From Paenibacillus sp. oral taxon 786 str. D14 (GTDB lineage Bacteria > Bacillota > Bacilli > Paenibacillales > Paenibacillaceae): DNA of 64,000 nucleotides. The position numbers and the translations under genes are program-made. Shown piece by piece: positions 24,844 through 34,157 of this stretch (positions are counted from its first letter, which is position 1; each line of letters begins with the position of its first letter). Where the stretch lies: assembly GCF_000159955.1 (NCBI RefSeq), contig NZ_GG695983.1:42676-106675 (forward strand), in the 5' to 3' direction. The notes below the pieces were generated by a model that worked only from the letters and a program-made list of their open reading frames with translations, was not told the DNA's origin and did not search any database.

Positions 24844-25965
24844 ATGAAGGTGATTGACGACGAATATTACATGGCTCTAGCGCTGGACATGGCGGAGCGC
24901 GCGCAGGGACAAACCGGGACCAATCCGGTCGTTGGTGCCGTTGTCGTGAAGGACGGGGCATTGGTTGGGCTGGGTACGCACTTGAAGCGGGGAACTCCGC
25001 ATGCCGAGGTGCATGCCCTGAACATGGCCGGTTCCCAGGCAGAAGGCAGCACCGTTTATGTCACCTTGGAGCCCTGCAGCCATCACGGGTTAACGCCGCC
25101 TTGCGCAGAGCGCTTGATTCACGAGAAGGTGCAGCGCGTCGTAGTTGCCTGCGAAGATCCAAATCCGCTGGTCGCCGGCAAAGGCATTGAGCTGCTTCGC
25201 GCCGCCGGGATTGAGGTGGAAGTTGGTGTGCTGCGTGAACGGGCTTTGAAGCTGAATCGTCGCTTTATTAAGTTCATCACGACCGGCATGCCGTATGTGA
25301 CGATCAAATCCGCCAGCACGCTGGATGGGAAGCTGGCGAGTCGGACGGGGGACAGCAAGTGGATCTCCAACGAGGGAGCAAGAGAAATCGTCCATACGAT
25401 GCGGCATCGCCATCAGGCCATTATGGTAGGCGCCTCGACGATCCTCGCGGATGATCCGCAGCTGACTACCCGGTTATCCGTTCCGGGATTGTCGCCCATT
25501 CGCATCATCGCGGATTCGACGCTCCGCATTCCAGAGACGGCACAAGTCCTTCGGGATGGGCAAGCTCCCACATGGATTGTGACGACGGAACAGGCTGATC
25601 CAGACAAGGCAGCACGCCTCATCCACCTTGGGGCGGAAGTTCTCCGCTGCGGCAGCGGTCCGCAGGTTGATCTACGGAACGCGCTCGTTCAACTCGGACA
25701 GCGAGGGATTTCTTCTGTACTCGTAGAAGGAGGCGGACGTCTAAACGGTTCACTATTGGAGCAGCAGCTGGTGGATGAGATCGTGCTTTTCCTTGCTCCC
25801 AAGCTGATCGGAGGAGCTGAAGCTCCCTCGAGCTTTAGCTTTGCCGGGTATGATCTAATGCGGGATGCGGTGACCTTGCGCGACATGGAAGTCGAACAAA
25901 TCGGGGATAATGTGTGCATCCGGGGAGTACCGGTCTGGGCGCAGGTGAAGGAGGGAGATCACTAA
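24844..25965 (+). CDS. ribD: Bifunctional riboflavin deaminase/reductase RibD
   Basis: A 373-aa two-domain enzyme for the second and third steps of the pyrimidine branch of riboflavin synthesis. The N-terminal deaminase domain (residues 1-145) has the zinc motif TPHAEVHAL and LEPCSHHGLTPPCAE. The C-terminal reductase domain starts near residue 150 (PYVTIKSASTLDGKLA) and shows GDSKWISNEGAR and LVEGGGRLNGSL. First gene of the operon, behind GTAAGGAGGA. Its TAA shares one base with the ribE start. Confidence 0.97.
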   Translation: MKVIDDEYYMALALDMAERAQGQTGTNPVVGAVVVKDGALVGLGTHLKRGTPHAEVHALNMAGSQAEGSTVYVTLEPCSHHGLTPPCAERLIHEKVQRVVVACEDPNPLVAGKGIELLRAAGIEVEVGVLRERALKLNRRFIKFITTGMPYVTIKSASTLDGKLASRTGDSKWISNEGAREIVHTMRHRHQAIMVGASTILADDPQLTTRLSVPGLSPIRIIADSTLRIPETAQVLRDGQAPTWIVTTEQADPDKAARLIHLGAEVLRCGSGPQVDLRNALVQLGQRGISSVLVEGGGRLNGSLLEQQLVDEIVLFLAPKLIGGAEAPSSFSFAGYDLMRDAVTLRDMEVEQIGDNVCIRGVPVWAQVKEGDH

Positions 25966-26639
25966 TGTTTACAGGACTTGTGGAAGAAATCGGCACGATG
26001 AAATCGATCAGCCGCAAAGGGGAAGCGATGATTCTGAACATTTCGGCGAAGGTTGTGACGGAAGGCATCAAGCTAGGTGACAGCATTTCGGTGAACGGAG
26101 TCTGCTTGACAGCCACCTCGTTTGACGCTTCCTCCTTTACGGTAGACGTGATGCCGCAGACGTTCCGCAACACGAATCTAAAGGATTTGAAACCAGGCAG
26201 CCGTGTGAATCTGGAGCGAGCCATGGCGGCGAATGGACGGTTCGGCGGACATATCGTACAGGGACATGTCGACGGAGTCGGCACCATTGTCGGAACGAGC
26301 CAGGATCAGAATGCGGTCGTGTTTGAAATTCGTCCAAGTAAGCCTTCCTTATTCAAATACATTATTCCTAAAGGCTCCATCGCTGTAGACGGGATCAGCT
26401 TAACGGTGGTCGAAGCGGAAGGCGGGACGTTTACGGTATCCATCATCCCGCATACGTTAGCCGAGACGGTGCTCGCCTTCAAGCGGGCGGGAGATACGGT
26501 GAATCTGGAATGCGATGTGCTTGGAAAATACGTGGATCATCTCCTCAAGTACGGCAGAGGCGGTCAGGATACGGAAGAAGCGAGCGGCGCCGAATCGGGA
26601 ATCAACCTCCCGTTTCTGGCTGCGAACGGGTTCGTTTAA
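25965..26639 (+). CDS. ribE: Riboflavin synthase, alpha chain
   Basis: A 224-aa trimeric enzyme that dismutates two lumazines into riboflavin. It consists of two tandem lumazine-binding repeats: MFTGLVEEIGTM with NGVCLTATS, and GHIVQGHVDGVGTI with VDGISLTVVEAE. The ATG at 25965 overlaps the ribD stop and follows GGAGGGAG; an in-frame upstream extension to 25914 lies inside ribD and is rejected. The C-terminal tail is slightly longer than usual. Confidence 0.97.
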   Translation: MFTGLVEEIGTMKSISRKGEAMILNISAKVVTEGIKLGDSISVNGVCLTATSFDASSFTVDVMPQTFRNTNLKDLKPGSRVNLERAMAANGRFGGHIVQGHVDGVGTIVGTSQDQNAVVFEIRPSKPSLFKYIIPKGSIAVDGISLTVVEAEGGTFTVSIIPHTLAETVLAFKRAGDTVNLECDVLGKYVDHLLKYGRGGQDTEEASGAESGINLPFLAANGFV

Positions 26640-26648
26640 ATTTGATTT

Positions 26649-26696
26649 TAACGGAACGGAGAGCTCTGCGCTAAATAAGACCTCCTAGTTCCGTTA
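26649..26696 (+). repeat. Inverted repeat between ribE and ribBA
   Basis: TAACGGAAC (26649-26657) and GTTCCGTTA (26688-26696) are perfect 9-bp inverted arms in an otherwise gene-free 147-nt gap inside the rib operon. There is no T tract, so simple termination is unlikely. Confidence 0.65.
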
Positions 26697-26786
26697 GCAG
26701 TGCAAATCTCCCAATGTGTTGAGGAATAACGTCTCAGAGTTCTGTTACATCAGACGATCAACATTTACTTTAAGGAGGGGAAAGTG

Positions 26787-28028
26787 ATGAGTGACATTGT
26801 ATTAGACCGGGTCGAAGAAGCGATTTACGAACTGATGCGGGGGAAGGTCATTATCGTCGTCGACGACGAAGACCGGGAGAATGAAGGAGATTTCGTGGCA
26901 CTGGCTGAAAAGGCAACGCCCGAAGTGATCAACTTCATGATCACCCAAGGCCGCGGTCTGGTCTGCCTGCCGATTACGGCGGAACGGGCAGAGGAGTTGG
27001 ATTTGCAGCCGATGGTGGCGCAAAATACGGATAATCATGGGACGGCCTTTACCGTCTCCATTGACCATAAAGATACAACGACGGGAATCTCGGCATATGA
27101 GCGTTCGTTGACGGTGAAGGCGATCATGGATCCCAACGCCAAGCCGTCGGACTTCCGCCGCCCAGGCCATATGTTCCCGCTGATCGCCAAGAAAGGCGGC
27201 GTGCTGCGCCGCGCCGGCCATACGGAAGCAGCAGTAGACCTGGCCCGGATGTGCGGTGCCTATCCAGCCGGCGTCATCTGCGAGGTCATCAAAGAAGATG
27301 GGACGATGGCCCGGCTGCCGGATTTGGTGGAGATCGCCAAAACCTATGATCTTAAACTGATCAGCGTCAAGGACCTGATCCATTACCGCAATGAGAAGGA
27401 GAAGCTGGTTAATCGCGAAGTGGAAGTGCGCATGCCAACCGATTACGGCGAATTCCGCGCCGTCGCTTATACGAACGACGTGGATAATAAAGAACACGTT
27501 GCGCTCGTCAAAGGTGAGATCAACGGCGATGAGCCGGTGCTGGTGCGGGTGCACTCCGAGTGCTTGACCGGGGATGTGTTCCACTCTCACCGCTGCGACT
27601 GCGGACCGCAGTTCGAAGCCGCACTGCGCCAGATTGAGGAAGCTGGCAAAGGCGTGCTGCTGTATATGCGCCAGGAGGGCCGCGGCATTGGCTTGGTTAA
27701 CAAGCTGAAGGCCTACAAGCTGCAGGAGCAAGGCTTTGATACGGTGGATGCCAACCTGAAGCTTGGATTTCCGGCAGACCTGCGCGATTACGGAATTGGG
27801 GCGCAGATTCTCAAGGATCTGGGTGTCCGCAAAATTCGCTTGATGACCAACAATCCACGTAAAATCAAAGGCTTGGAGGGCTATGGCCTGGAGGTTGTCG
27901 AACGGGTACCTATCCAAATGAAAGAGAACGAGGATAACACCAAGTACTTGCATACCAAACAAGCGAAATTAGGGCATTTGCTCAAATTTGACGATGTGGA
28001 GCAGGATGAATCCTCCACTCGCGTTTAA
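26787..28028 (+). CDS. ribBA: Bifunctional RibBA (DHBP synthase / GTP cyclohydrolase II)
   Basis: A 413-aa fusion. The N-terminal DHBP synthase domain (residues 1-205) makes the four-carbon unit from ribulose 5-phosphate and shows [22 protein letters not shown] and RRPGHMFPL. The C-terminal GTP cyclohydrolase II domain has the zinc cysteines in [28 protein letters not shown] and the substrate loop [12 protein letters not shown]. The ATG at 26787 is favoured over GTG 26784 by distance from AAGGAGGGG. Confidence 0.97.
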   Translation: MSDIVLDRVEEAIYELMRGKVIIVVDDEDRENEGDFVALAEKATPEVINFMITQGRGLVCLPITAERAEELDLQPMVAQNTDNHGTAFTVSIDHKDTTTGISAYERSLTVKAIMDPNAKPSDFRRPGHMFPLIAKKGGVLRRAGHTEAAVDLARMCGAYPAGVICEVIKEDGTMARLPDLVEIAKTYDLKLISVKDLIHYRNEKEKLVNREVEVRMPTDYGEFRAVAYTNDVDNKEHVALVKGEINGDEPVLVRVHSECLTGDVFHSHRCDCGPQFEAALRQIEEAGKGVLLYMRQEGRGIGLVNKLKAYKLQEQGFDTVDANLKLGFPADLRDYGIGAQILKDLGVRKIRLMTNNPRKIKGLEGYGLEVVERVPIQMKENEDNTKYLHTKQAKLGHLLKFDDVEQDESSTRV

Positions 28029-28090
28029 AGGCGAAGCAAACTCCCTCTTAGCAATGATCTAACTCTACTAATAGAAAGGTTTGATGAATC

Positions 28091-28558
28091 ATGGCAAACG
28101 TATTTGAAGGGCATTTAGTATCGGACGGGTTAAAATATGCGATCGTGGTCAGCCGCTTTAATGAATTTATTACAAGCAAGCTGCTTTCCGGCGCCTTGGA
28201 TGCATTGAAACGGCATGGAGCCAAAGAGGAAGAAATTTATGTCGCCTGGGTACCGGGGGCATTTGAAATCCCGTTTGCGGCACAGAAGCTGGCGGAGAGC
28301 GGCAAATACGATGCAGTCATTACACTGGGTACGGTCATCCGCGGTTCCACCACTCATTATGATTATGTCTGCAACGAGGTTTCCAAAGGCGTTGCTGCCG
28401 TTGGCCTTAAAACCGGCGTGCCTACGATCTTTGGCGTCGTAACGACCGAAAATATCGAGCAGGCGATCGAACGTGCCGGAACGAAAGCCGGAAATAAAGG
28501 CTGGGATGCCGCACTGGCAGCTATCGAAATGGCGAACTTGACGAAACAGCTGCAATAA
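28091..28558 (+). CDS. ribH: 6,7-dimethyl-8-ribityllumazine synthase
   Basis: A 155-aa lumazine synthase that joins the pyrimidine with the four-carbon unit, normally assembling as a 60-subunit capsid. It shows [42 protein letters not shown] with the catalytic His, and [17 protein letters not shown]. Last gene of the rib operon, directly before a terminator. The ATG at 28091 follows AGAAAGGTTTGATGAATC. Confidence 0.97.
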   Translation: MANVFEGHLVSDGLKYAIVVSRFNEFITSKLLSGALDALKRHGAKEEEIYVAWVPGAFEIPFAAQKLAESGKYDAVITLGTVIRGSTTHYDYVCNEVSKGVAAVGLKTGVPTIFGVVTTENIEQAIERAGTKAGNKGWDAALAAIEMANLTKQLQ

Positions 28559-28569
28559 TGCTTATCTTA

Positions 28570-28605
28570 ATGTAGTACCCCTGAGCCGAAGGGGTACTAC
28601 ATTTT
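28570..28605 (+). terminator. Terminator of the rib operon
   Basis: ATGTAGTACCCC pairs with GGGGTACTACAT and is followed by TTTTTC. Confidence 0.93.
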
Positions 28606-28676
28606 TCTTTTGCAACAAACCATTTTTAAGGTAAACTTATGTACATACATGTTTGCTTACGGGTGGAGGATGTTCA

Positions 28677-29474
28677 TTGACGACAGTAACGTATAAGCTG
28701 GAAACCTTCGAGGGGCCGCTGGATTTGCTATTGCACCTGATCGATAAAGCCGAGATTGATATCCATCAAATCTCCATCAGTGAGATTACCGATCAGTACC
28801 TCGAATATTTGCAAGACATGCAGGAGCTTGAGCTGGAGGTCACCAGCGAGTTTCTGGTCATGGCTGCGACGCTGCTGTCGATCAAGAGTAAGCAGCTGCT
28901 GCCGAAACCACCCGTCATCGAAATGGACGATGATTTCGATTACTTGTTTGAGGAGGAAGAGGATCCTCGGGACGAGCTCATCCGCAAGCTGATCGAATAC
29001 CGTAAATATAAAGGGATCGCTGCGCATTTGCATGAACGCGAATGGGAGCGCAGCTTGATTTTCTCGAAAGAACCGGAGGATCTGACGCCGTTTATGCCGG
29101 AGGTGCAGGAGAACCCTGTGAAAGGGCTGCATGCTGCTGATTTGATTGCCGTCTTCCAGAAGGCGATGCGTCGGGCAGCCAAGCGCAACACGGTGGCGCG
29201 GATTCACCGCGACGAAATTTCCGTTAAGGACCGGCTGAAGGAAGTCGTGTCCGCGTTCGAGCATGTGGGGAAAGGCGGCAGGTTGCTCTTTTCCAAGCTG
29301 CTGCATACGGAGATGAGTCGGCACGAAATCGTCGTCACGTTTTTGGCCGTGTTGGAACTGATGAAGATGAAGCAAATCGTCTGCTATCAGAACCGGCTTT
29401 TCGACGATATTGTTATGGAGTGGAGAGGGGAAGGAAGTATCGATGAATTTTCAGGAATTGAAATCGATTATTGA
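28677..29474 (+). CDS. scpA: Segregation and condensation protein A
   Basis: A 265-aa kleisin that bridges the SMC dimer and ScpB in chromosome condensation. The N-terminal YKLETFEGPLDLLLHLIDKA and DIHQISISEITDQYLEYL segments and the C-terminal winged helix (FLAVLELMKMKQIVCYQ) are conserved. The best start is TTG at 28677, because GGTGGAGG lies eight bases upstream; the in-frame TTG at 28653 has no site. The end overlaps scpB by 32 nt. Confidence 0.94.
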   Translation: MTTVTYKLETFEGPLDLLLHLIDKAEIDIHQISISEITDQYLEYLQDMQELELEVTSEFLVMAATLLSIKSKQLLPKPPVIEMDDDFDYLFEEEEDPRDELIRKLIEYRKYKGIAAHLHEREWERSLIFSKEPEDLTPFMPEVQENPVKGLHAADLIAVFQKAMRRAAKRNTVARIHRDEISVKDRLKEVVSAFEHVGKGGRLLFSKLLHTEMSRHEIVVTFLAVLELMKMKQIVCYQNRLFDDIVMEWRGEGSIDEFSGIEIDY

Positions 29475-30111
29475 GGGGTTGCTCTTCTTGGCAGGTGAGG
29501 AAGGCTTAAGCCTCAAACAGCTGGCTGAAGTGACGGAGCAGCGGCAAGAGGTGGTGTCCGATGCCTTGCTGGATATGAAATCGTCCTTCGAGCGAGCCGG
29601 CAGAGGACTGCAAATCGTGCAAATCGCCGGCAACTACCAGCTGGCGACGCTTCCGGAGCATGCCCCTTATTTCGAACGGCTGGCTTATTCGCCTTCGCGT
29701 TCGACCTTATCCCAGGCTGCGCTTGAAACGTTATCGATTATCGCTTATCGTCAACCGATTACTCGGGTAGAGATTGAGGAAATCCGGGGGGTGAAATCCG
29801 AGCGGGCGATTCATTCCCTGGTCAACAAGGATTTAATTGAAGAAGTGGGCCGCGCTGAAGCGATCGGGCGTCCAATTTTGTACGGGACCACCAAAGCGTT
29901 TCTGGACTATTTTGGACTGGCCAGCCTAAAGGATTTGCCGGACTTGGCCGATTTCGAAAGTGCCGAGGAGCTGGAGGAGGAGACGCAGCTCCTGTTCCAG
30001 CGCTTAGAGGAACAACAGCTGACGTTTGATGATGTAAATCAGGATTTTGTTGCAAAGGAGGAGGAGTCACCGGGGGAAAATCCCGATGATATGGAACCAG
30101 GGAATTTATGA
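29443..30111 (+). CDS. scpB: Segregation and condensation protein B
   Basis: A 222-aa partner of ScpA with two winged-helix domains. Visible are IIEGLLFLAGEEGLSLKQLAEV, then SPSRSTLSQAALETLSIIAYRQP and RVEIEEIRGVKSERAIHSLV, followed by ILYGTTKAFLDYFGL. A long acidic C-terminal tail (about 40 residues) is present. The ATG at 29443 follows GGGGAAGGAAG within the scpA end, so translation is coupled. Confidence 0.95.
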   Translation: MNFQELKSIIEGLLFLAGEEGLSLKQLAEVTEQRQEVVSDALLDMKSSFERAGRGLQIVQIAGNYQLATLPEHAPYFERLAYSPSRSTLSQAALETLSIIAYRQPITRVEIEEIRGVKSERAIHSLVNKDLIEEVGRAEAIGRPILYGTTKAFLDYFGLASLKDLPDLADFESAEELEEETQLLFQRLEEQQLTFDDVNQDFVAKEEESPGENPDDMEPGNL

Positions 30112-30147
30112 GGACATCCGCAAAGAAACCGCAGGCAGAACGAACCG

Positions 30148-30180
30148 ACGATCCCGCTCAAATTGAGACGGGATCGTTTG
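30148..30180 (+). terminator. Terminator after scpAB
   Basis: ACGATCCCG pairs with CGGGATCGT and is followed by TTGTTATT. Confidence 0.75.
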
Positions 30181-30244
30181 TTATTCGGCCCCAAAACGCA
30201 TTAAGTTTGTTATCGAACACTTTGCTTAAATCGTGAAACGTATC

Positions 30245-30274
30245 GAATGATTTCCTTTTGGAATAGCCATACTA
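30245..30274 (+). promoter_or_regulatory. Sigma-G-type promoter of ytfI-ytfJ
   Basis: GAATG (30245-30249) fits GMATR and CATACTA (30268-30274) fits CATNMTA completely, with exactly 18 bp between them, 41 nt before the ytfI start. Confidence 0.75.
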
Positions 30275-30314
30275 CGATGGAGTATTTTATCTGATAGGTA
30301 TGGAGGGCTTTCCC

Positions 30315-30998
30315 GTGTGGATTTGGCTCGGAGGCATCCTGATCCTGCTGCTGCTAATAGCTGCCTTGATTTTGCTGTCTACCATTACGTTCAATTTGAC
30401 CCTGCGCAAGAAAAATCGGGATGACATGGTGTTGCTGGAAGTTACGATGCTCTATGGCTTTGTTCACTTACGTTACCAGGTACCTACGATCCGGATTAAA
30501 AATTGGCGTGACGGTGTGCAGATCGAGAAAAATCAGCCAGAGAACGTGCTGCAAAAGGAATCCACCAGCGTCGACCACGAGGTGAACAAAGACAAGGTCG
30601 AGCAATGGATGGATCAGTTCGAACGTTTGCTTCAAGCGACCAGCGGGCTGCGGGTCTGGCTTCAATCCACACTTCGCCGCGTCTCCTTCCGCAAGCTGGA
30701 ATGGTCAACGAACATCGCGTTAGAGGATGCGGCCCATACCGCGACGTTAACGGGGGTACTATGGGGAGTTAAAGCGACGATTGTTGGCTGGCTTACCCGT
30801 TATATTTCTTTGAAGCAGAGACCTAAATTGTTTGTCGTTCCTGTATTCGACAGTAAGCCGTTATTTTCCACGGAATTCCGCTGCATAGCGCAAATTCGCT
30901 GCGGTTATGCTATCTATGCTGGACTGGTACTTATAGTTCGCGTGCTAAAAGTGAAGGGAGGAGTTAAGAAATGGCTGACCATCCTATTCAAGGACTAA
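30315..30998 (+). CDS. ytfI: DUF2953 membrane protein YtfI
   Basis: A 227-aa protein with one strong N-terminal helix (IWLGGILILLLLIAALILL) and a mostly soluble remainder with YISLKQRPKLFVVPVFD near the end, typical of the DUF2953 family. In Bacillus the family member YtfI is encoded directly before ytfJ, as here. The GTG at 30315 is chosen over ATG 30300 because TGGAGGGC begins inside that first codon and is seven bases before the GTG. It overlaps ytfJ by 28 nt. Confidence 0.85.
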   Translation: MWIWLGGILILLLLIAALILLSTITFNLTLRKKNRDDMVLLEVTMLYGFVHLRYQVPTIRIKNWRDGVQIEKNQPENVLQKESTSVDHEVNKDKVEQWMDQFERLLQATSGLRVWLQSTLRRVSFRKLEWSTNIALEDAAHTATLTGVLWGVKATIVGWLTRYISLKQRPKLFVVPVFDSKPLFSTEFRCIAQIRCGYAIYAGLVLIVRVLKVKGGVKKWLTILFKD

Positions 30999-31462
30999 TG
31001 CAAACCGCCATGGAAAACATCAAGGAAATGGTTGATGTCAACACGATCGTGGGTGAACCGGTCGAAACGCCGGACGGCAGCGTGATTTTGCCAATCAGCC
31101 GCGTGGGCTTCGGTTTTGCTGCCGGGGGGAGCGATTTTATTGTTGATGACGAACACAATAAATCGACCACAGGCTCTTCTGAGAACAGCAATGTCCGCCC
31201 GTTTGGCGGCGGTAGCGGCGGCGGGGTTTCGATTAATCCGATCGCGTTCCTCGTCGTAGGAAAGCCGGGCGTACACATTGTGCCGCTGGATAACCAAACA
31301 CATCTTGTCGAAAAAATCATTGATACCGTACCTGGTATCATCGACCGAATCCAGTCCATGTTCCCGAACCAGAATGCAACTGCGAATGCAGCGATGGCAA
31401 CAGCGCAAGCTGCCCAGATGCAGGAATCGGCCGTCCGAACCGGCATAAATCCTTTTGCATAA
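30971..31462 (+). CDS. ytfJ: GerW family sporulation protein YtfJ
   Basis: A 163-aa forespore protein of the GerW/YtfJ family, linked in Bacillus to spore germination and to small acid-soluble protein function. Family marks are LMQTAMENIKEMVDVNTIVGEP, PISRVGFGFAAGGSDF, the Gly-rich stretch PFGGGSGGGVSINP, and VGKPGVHIVPLD. The tail is Gln/Ala-rich. ATG at 30971 lies within the ytfI end behind GGGAGGAG. It shares the sigma-G-type promoter of ytfI. Confidence 0.93.
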   Translation: MADHPIQGLMQTAMENIKEMVDVNTIVGEPVETPDGSVILPISRVGFGFAAGGSDFIVDDEHNKSTTGSSENSNVRPFGGGSGGGVSINPIAFLVVGKPGVHIVPLDNQTHLVEKIIDTVPGIIDRIQSMFPNQNATANAAMATAQAAQMQESAVRTGINPFA

Positions 31463-31479
31463 CTGCCTTTTGACCGTTG

Positions 31480-31512
31480 ATCCTTTCCGGGCTGCCGGGA
31501 GGGGTCTTTTTC
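31480..31512 (+). terminator. Terminator after ytfJ
   Basis: GATCCTTTCCGG-GCTG-CCGGGAGGGGTC with G-T pairs, followed by TTTTTC. Confidence 0.75.
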
Positions 31513-31527
31513 TTGATTTTAGGTGGG

Positions 31528-31556
31528 ACATACTCTCTTGCAAAATTGCATATAAG
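31528..31556 (+). promoter_or_regulatory. Putative sigma-E promoter of dacB-spmA-spmB
   Basis: ACATACT and CATATAAG lie 14 bp apart, the sigma-E spacing; matches are 5 of 7 and 6 of 8. In Bacillus this operon is transcribed by sigma E in the mother cell. Confidence 0.45.
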
Positions 31557-31601
31557 TAAACAAGTACCTGCTATAGTACCTGTTACCGGAGGAATCAACT
31601 T

Positions 31602-32801
31602 ATGAAGAAAGATTCACATGACCGCAGATTACACTCCTTTTGCTGCTTATTGGCCGCGGTTCTGCTGTTCGCCTGGTTGAATCCGCAGGCTGTACAAGCT
31701 GCTCCCGATGCGCCCTCGATCCATGCTCAGGCCGCTGCGGTCATTGACGTGACCTCGGGTCGCCTACTGTACAGCTTGCACGGAGATGACGAGTTGCCCA
31801 TCGCCAGCTTGACCAAGATCATGACCGCCATCGTCGCGATCGAGCACGGCAAACTGTCGGATATGGTTACCGTTGGAAAGAACGCATACGGGAAGGAGGG
31901 CTCATCCCTCTATCTCCATTTAGGGGAAGAGATGAGTCTGGAAAATATGCTATACGGGCTGATGCTCCGTTCAGGCAATGATGCAGCGACCGCGATTGCG
32001 GAGCATGTGGGCGGCTCGGAGGAAGGCTTCGTTTATTTGATGAATGAAAAGGCCAAGCTTCTCGGATTAACCCATACCCATTTTCAAAATCCTCATGGTT
32101 TAGATGCCAAAGGGCATTATTCTTCAGCCAACGATTTGGCCAAGCTGACAAGCTATGCATTGAAAAATCCGCACTTTAAGGAGATCGTTCGAACACCCAG
32201 CAAAACCGCGCCAAACCCCAATGATCCGTGGGATTATAAGTGGTTAAACAAGAACAAGATGCTGCGTTTCTACGACGGGGCAGACGGTGTGAAAACCGGC
32301 TATACGAAGACGGCAAGACGTTGTTTGGTGAGCTCCGCGACCCGCAATGGACAGCAAATCGCCGTCGTCACATTAAACGACGGGGATGATTGGAATGATC
32401 ACCGCAAGCTGCTGGATTACAGTTTTGCGAACTTTCCTCTGACAACGTTGATCAGCAAAGGGCAAGCGATTGAAAACGGTCTGGTGACCGGGGCGGATTT
32501 CAAATATGCGCTGGCCCCGGAGGAAGTCGGCAAAGTTGAGAGAAGGCTGAAGTTAGTGGAGGCGCGTACAGGCTCGTTTGGTTATCGCGGGCGAATCAGC
32601 GTTCGATTAAATGGAGAAGAAATCGGCACGGTGCCGGTGTACGATAAGGCCAGCTACAATCCCGCCATCATGGGCAACGGGAATGAGCCGAATGTCGGCG
32701 GAGCCTATGGATCCGCTTCGGAACATCAGGTGATTCAATGGCCTTCTGATTGGTCTGCGGCGTTAAAGAAGGTGCTGCAAACCTTGTTGTTTGATATTTG
32801 A
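31602..32801 (+). CDS. dacB: D-alanyl-D-alanine carboxypeptidase DacB (spore cortex PBP5*)
   Basis: A 399-aa S11 penicillin-binding protein that controls cross-linking of spore cortex. A signal peptide ends near AVQAAPDA. Catalytic motifs are IASLTKIMT (SxxK), LRSGNDAA (SGN) and GVKTGYTK (KTG). The C-terminal domain (from about residue 275) is of PBP5 type. Co-location with spmA and spmB identifies DacB. ATG at 31602 follows CGGAGGAATC. Confidence 0.93.
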   Translation: MKKDSHDRRLHSFCCLLAAVLLFAWLNPQAVQAAPDAPSIHAQAAAVIDVTSGRLLYSLHGDDELPIASLTKIMTAIVAIEHGKLSDMVTVGKNAYGKEGSSLYLHLGEEMSLENMLYGLMLRSGNDAATAIAEHVGGSEEGFVYLMNEKAKLLGLTHTHFQNPHGLDAKGHYSSANDLAKLTSYALKNPHFKEIVRTPSKTAPNPNDPWDYKWLNKNKMLRFYDGADGVKTGYTKTARRCLVSSATRNGQQIAVVTLNDGDDWNDHRKLLDYSFANFPLTTLISKGQAIENGLVTGADFKYALAPEEVGKVERRLKLVEARTGSFGYRGRISVRLNGEEIGTVPVYDKASYNPAIMGNGNEPNVGGAYGSASEHQVIQWPSDWSAALKKVLQTLLFDI

Positions 32802-32851
32802 TGTGGGGTAAAGGGAGAGAGGCAAGACTGGGCGAAGGAGGGGCAGAACGA

Positions 32852-33481
32852 ATGGTCAACAAAATATGGCTTGCACTTATTTTGATTGGGTTTCTCTTTG
32901 CAGCTATTAAAGGGGATATCGGTACGGTGACGCAAGCGGCGTTTGACGGGGCTGCGACCGGCGTAACCGTATGTTTTGGATTAATCAGCGTGTTGGTGTT
33001 TTGGCTTGGGATCATGCGACTGGCGGAGGATTCTGGCCTGGTGAAGACGATCTCCAGGCTGCTTGGACCGATTGTTGCTTATTTGTTCCCTGACGTGCCG
33101 AAGAACCATCCGGCGATGGGGTATATTTTATCGAACATGAGCGCGAATTTACTTGGCCTTGGGAACGCAGCTACGCCGATGGGAATCCGCGCCATGCAGG
33201 CGTTGCAGGAGCTGAACCCAGACAAACAAACGGCCTCCCCGGCCATGTGTACTTTGCTGGCCCTGAACACCGCCAGCATTACGTTGATTCCCACCACGTT
33301 GATTGCGATCCGCATCAACTTCCATTCTGCGAATCCGGCAGAAATCGTGGGGTCGACGCTGCTTGCGACAGCCATCGCCACAGGGGCGGCTATCGTCGCT
33401 GATCGCTGGTATCGCAGACGGAACACGTATTGTACACCGCCGCGGATCTCGGCGCCACCCGATATTTCGCTGAAAGGGTGA
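32852..33481 (+). CDS. spmA: Spore maturation protein A
   Basis: A 209-aa nucleoside-recognition (Gate) domain membrane protein needed with SpmB for normal spore core dehydration. The first helix is IWLALILIGFLFAAI. Conserved segments are ISVLVFWLGIMRLAEDSGL, FPDVPKNHPAMGYILSNMSA and NLLGLGNAATPMGIRAM. The ATG at 32852 follows GAAGGAGGGG. An in-frame upstream ATG at 32798 overlaps the dacB stop and lacks a site. Confidence 0.94.
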   Translation: MVNKIWLALILIGFLFAAIKGDIGTVTQAAFDGAATGVTVCFGLISVLVFWLGIMRLAEDSGLVKTISRLLGPIVAYLFPDVPKNHPAMGYILSNMSANLLGLGNAATPMGIRAMQALQELNPDKQTASPAMCTLLALNTASITLIPTTLIAIRINFHSANPAEIVGSTLLATAIATGAAIVADRWYRRRNTYCTPPRISAPPDISLKG

Positions 33482-33487
33482 GGCATT

Positions 33488-34021
33488 TTGCTCGATTGGG
33501 TGAATCTTATTTCGGCTTGGGCCGTACCGGTGATGATTGCCTTTATTCCGCTTTATGCTTATTTCAAAAAAGTACCGGTCTATGAGTCGTTTGTCGACGG
33601 AGCGAAGGATGGGTTCTCAACCGCCATAGGGATCATCCCGCATCTGGTTGGCATGATGGTGGCAATCAGCGTGTTCCGCGCTTCCGGGGCGCTCGATTTC
33701 TTTGTCGGGTGGATGACGCCCTTTCTATCCTGGCTTCATGTTCCGCCGGAAGTGCTGCCGCTTGGGTTTCTTCGGCCTTTGACCGGGACGGGCTCACTGG
33801 CCTTTACAACTGACCTGATCAAAACCTATGGTCCAGATTCGATGATCGGCCGGATCGCTTCCACTATTCAAGGAAGTACCGATACAACGCTTTACGTTTT
33901 GACGGTGTATTTCGGGGCCGTGGGGATCCGGAACGGCCGTTATGCCTTAAAGGTTGGATTATTTTCGGATGTCGTTGGCTTTATCGCTGCGATCGTCGTT
34001 TGCTTGCTCTTATTCGGTTAA
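33488..34021 (+). CDS. spmB: Spore maturation protein B
   Basis: A 177-aa Gate domain membrane protein, partner of SpmA. Characteristic segments are PVYESFVDGAKDGFSTAIGIIPHLVGMMVA, given here in part (GAKDGFSTAIGIIPHLVG), RPLTGTGSLAFTTDLI and GPDSMIGRIASTIQGSTDTT. TTG start at 33488 behind AAGGGTGAGG. Only 6 nt separate it from spmA. Confidence 0.95.
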   Translation: MLDWVNLISAWAVPVMIAFIPLYAYFKKVPVYESFVDGAKDGFSTAIGIIPHLVGMMVAISVFRASGALDFFVGWMTPFLSWLHVPPEVLPLGFLRPLTGTGSLAFTTDLIKTYGPDSMIGRIASTIQGSTDTTLYVLTVYFGAVGIRNGRYALKVGLFSDVVGFIAAIVVCLLLFG

Positions 34022-34048
34022 ATAACTACATACCTTTTATGATCGTTG

Positions 34049-34085
34049 AACCGCCTGCAGCACTTCGCTGATGGGGCGGTTTTTG
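34049..34085 (+). terminator. Terminator after spmB
   Basis: AACCGCC and GGCGGTT with an inner AGC/GCT pairing, followed by five T residues. Confidence 0.85.
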
Positions 34086-34157
34086 CGGTTTATGGGGACT
34101 GCTATTGTGATTTTTCCATGAGGTGGGTATCATGTGTATGAGGTGACTAATGCAAAT

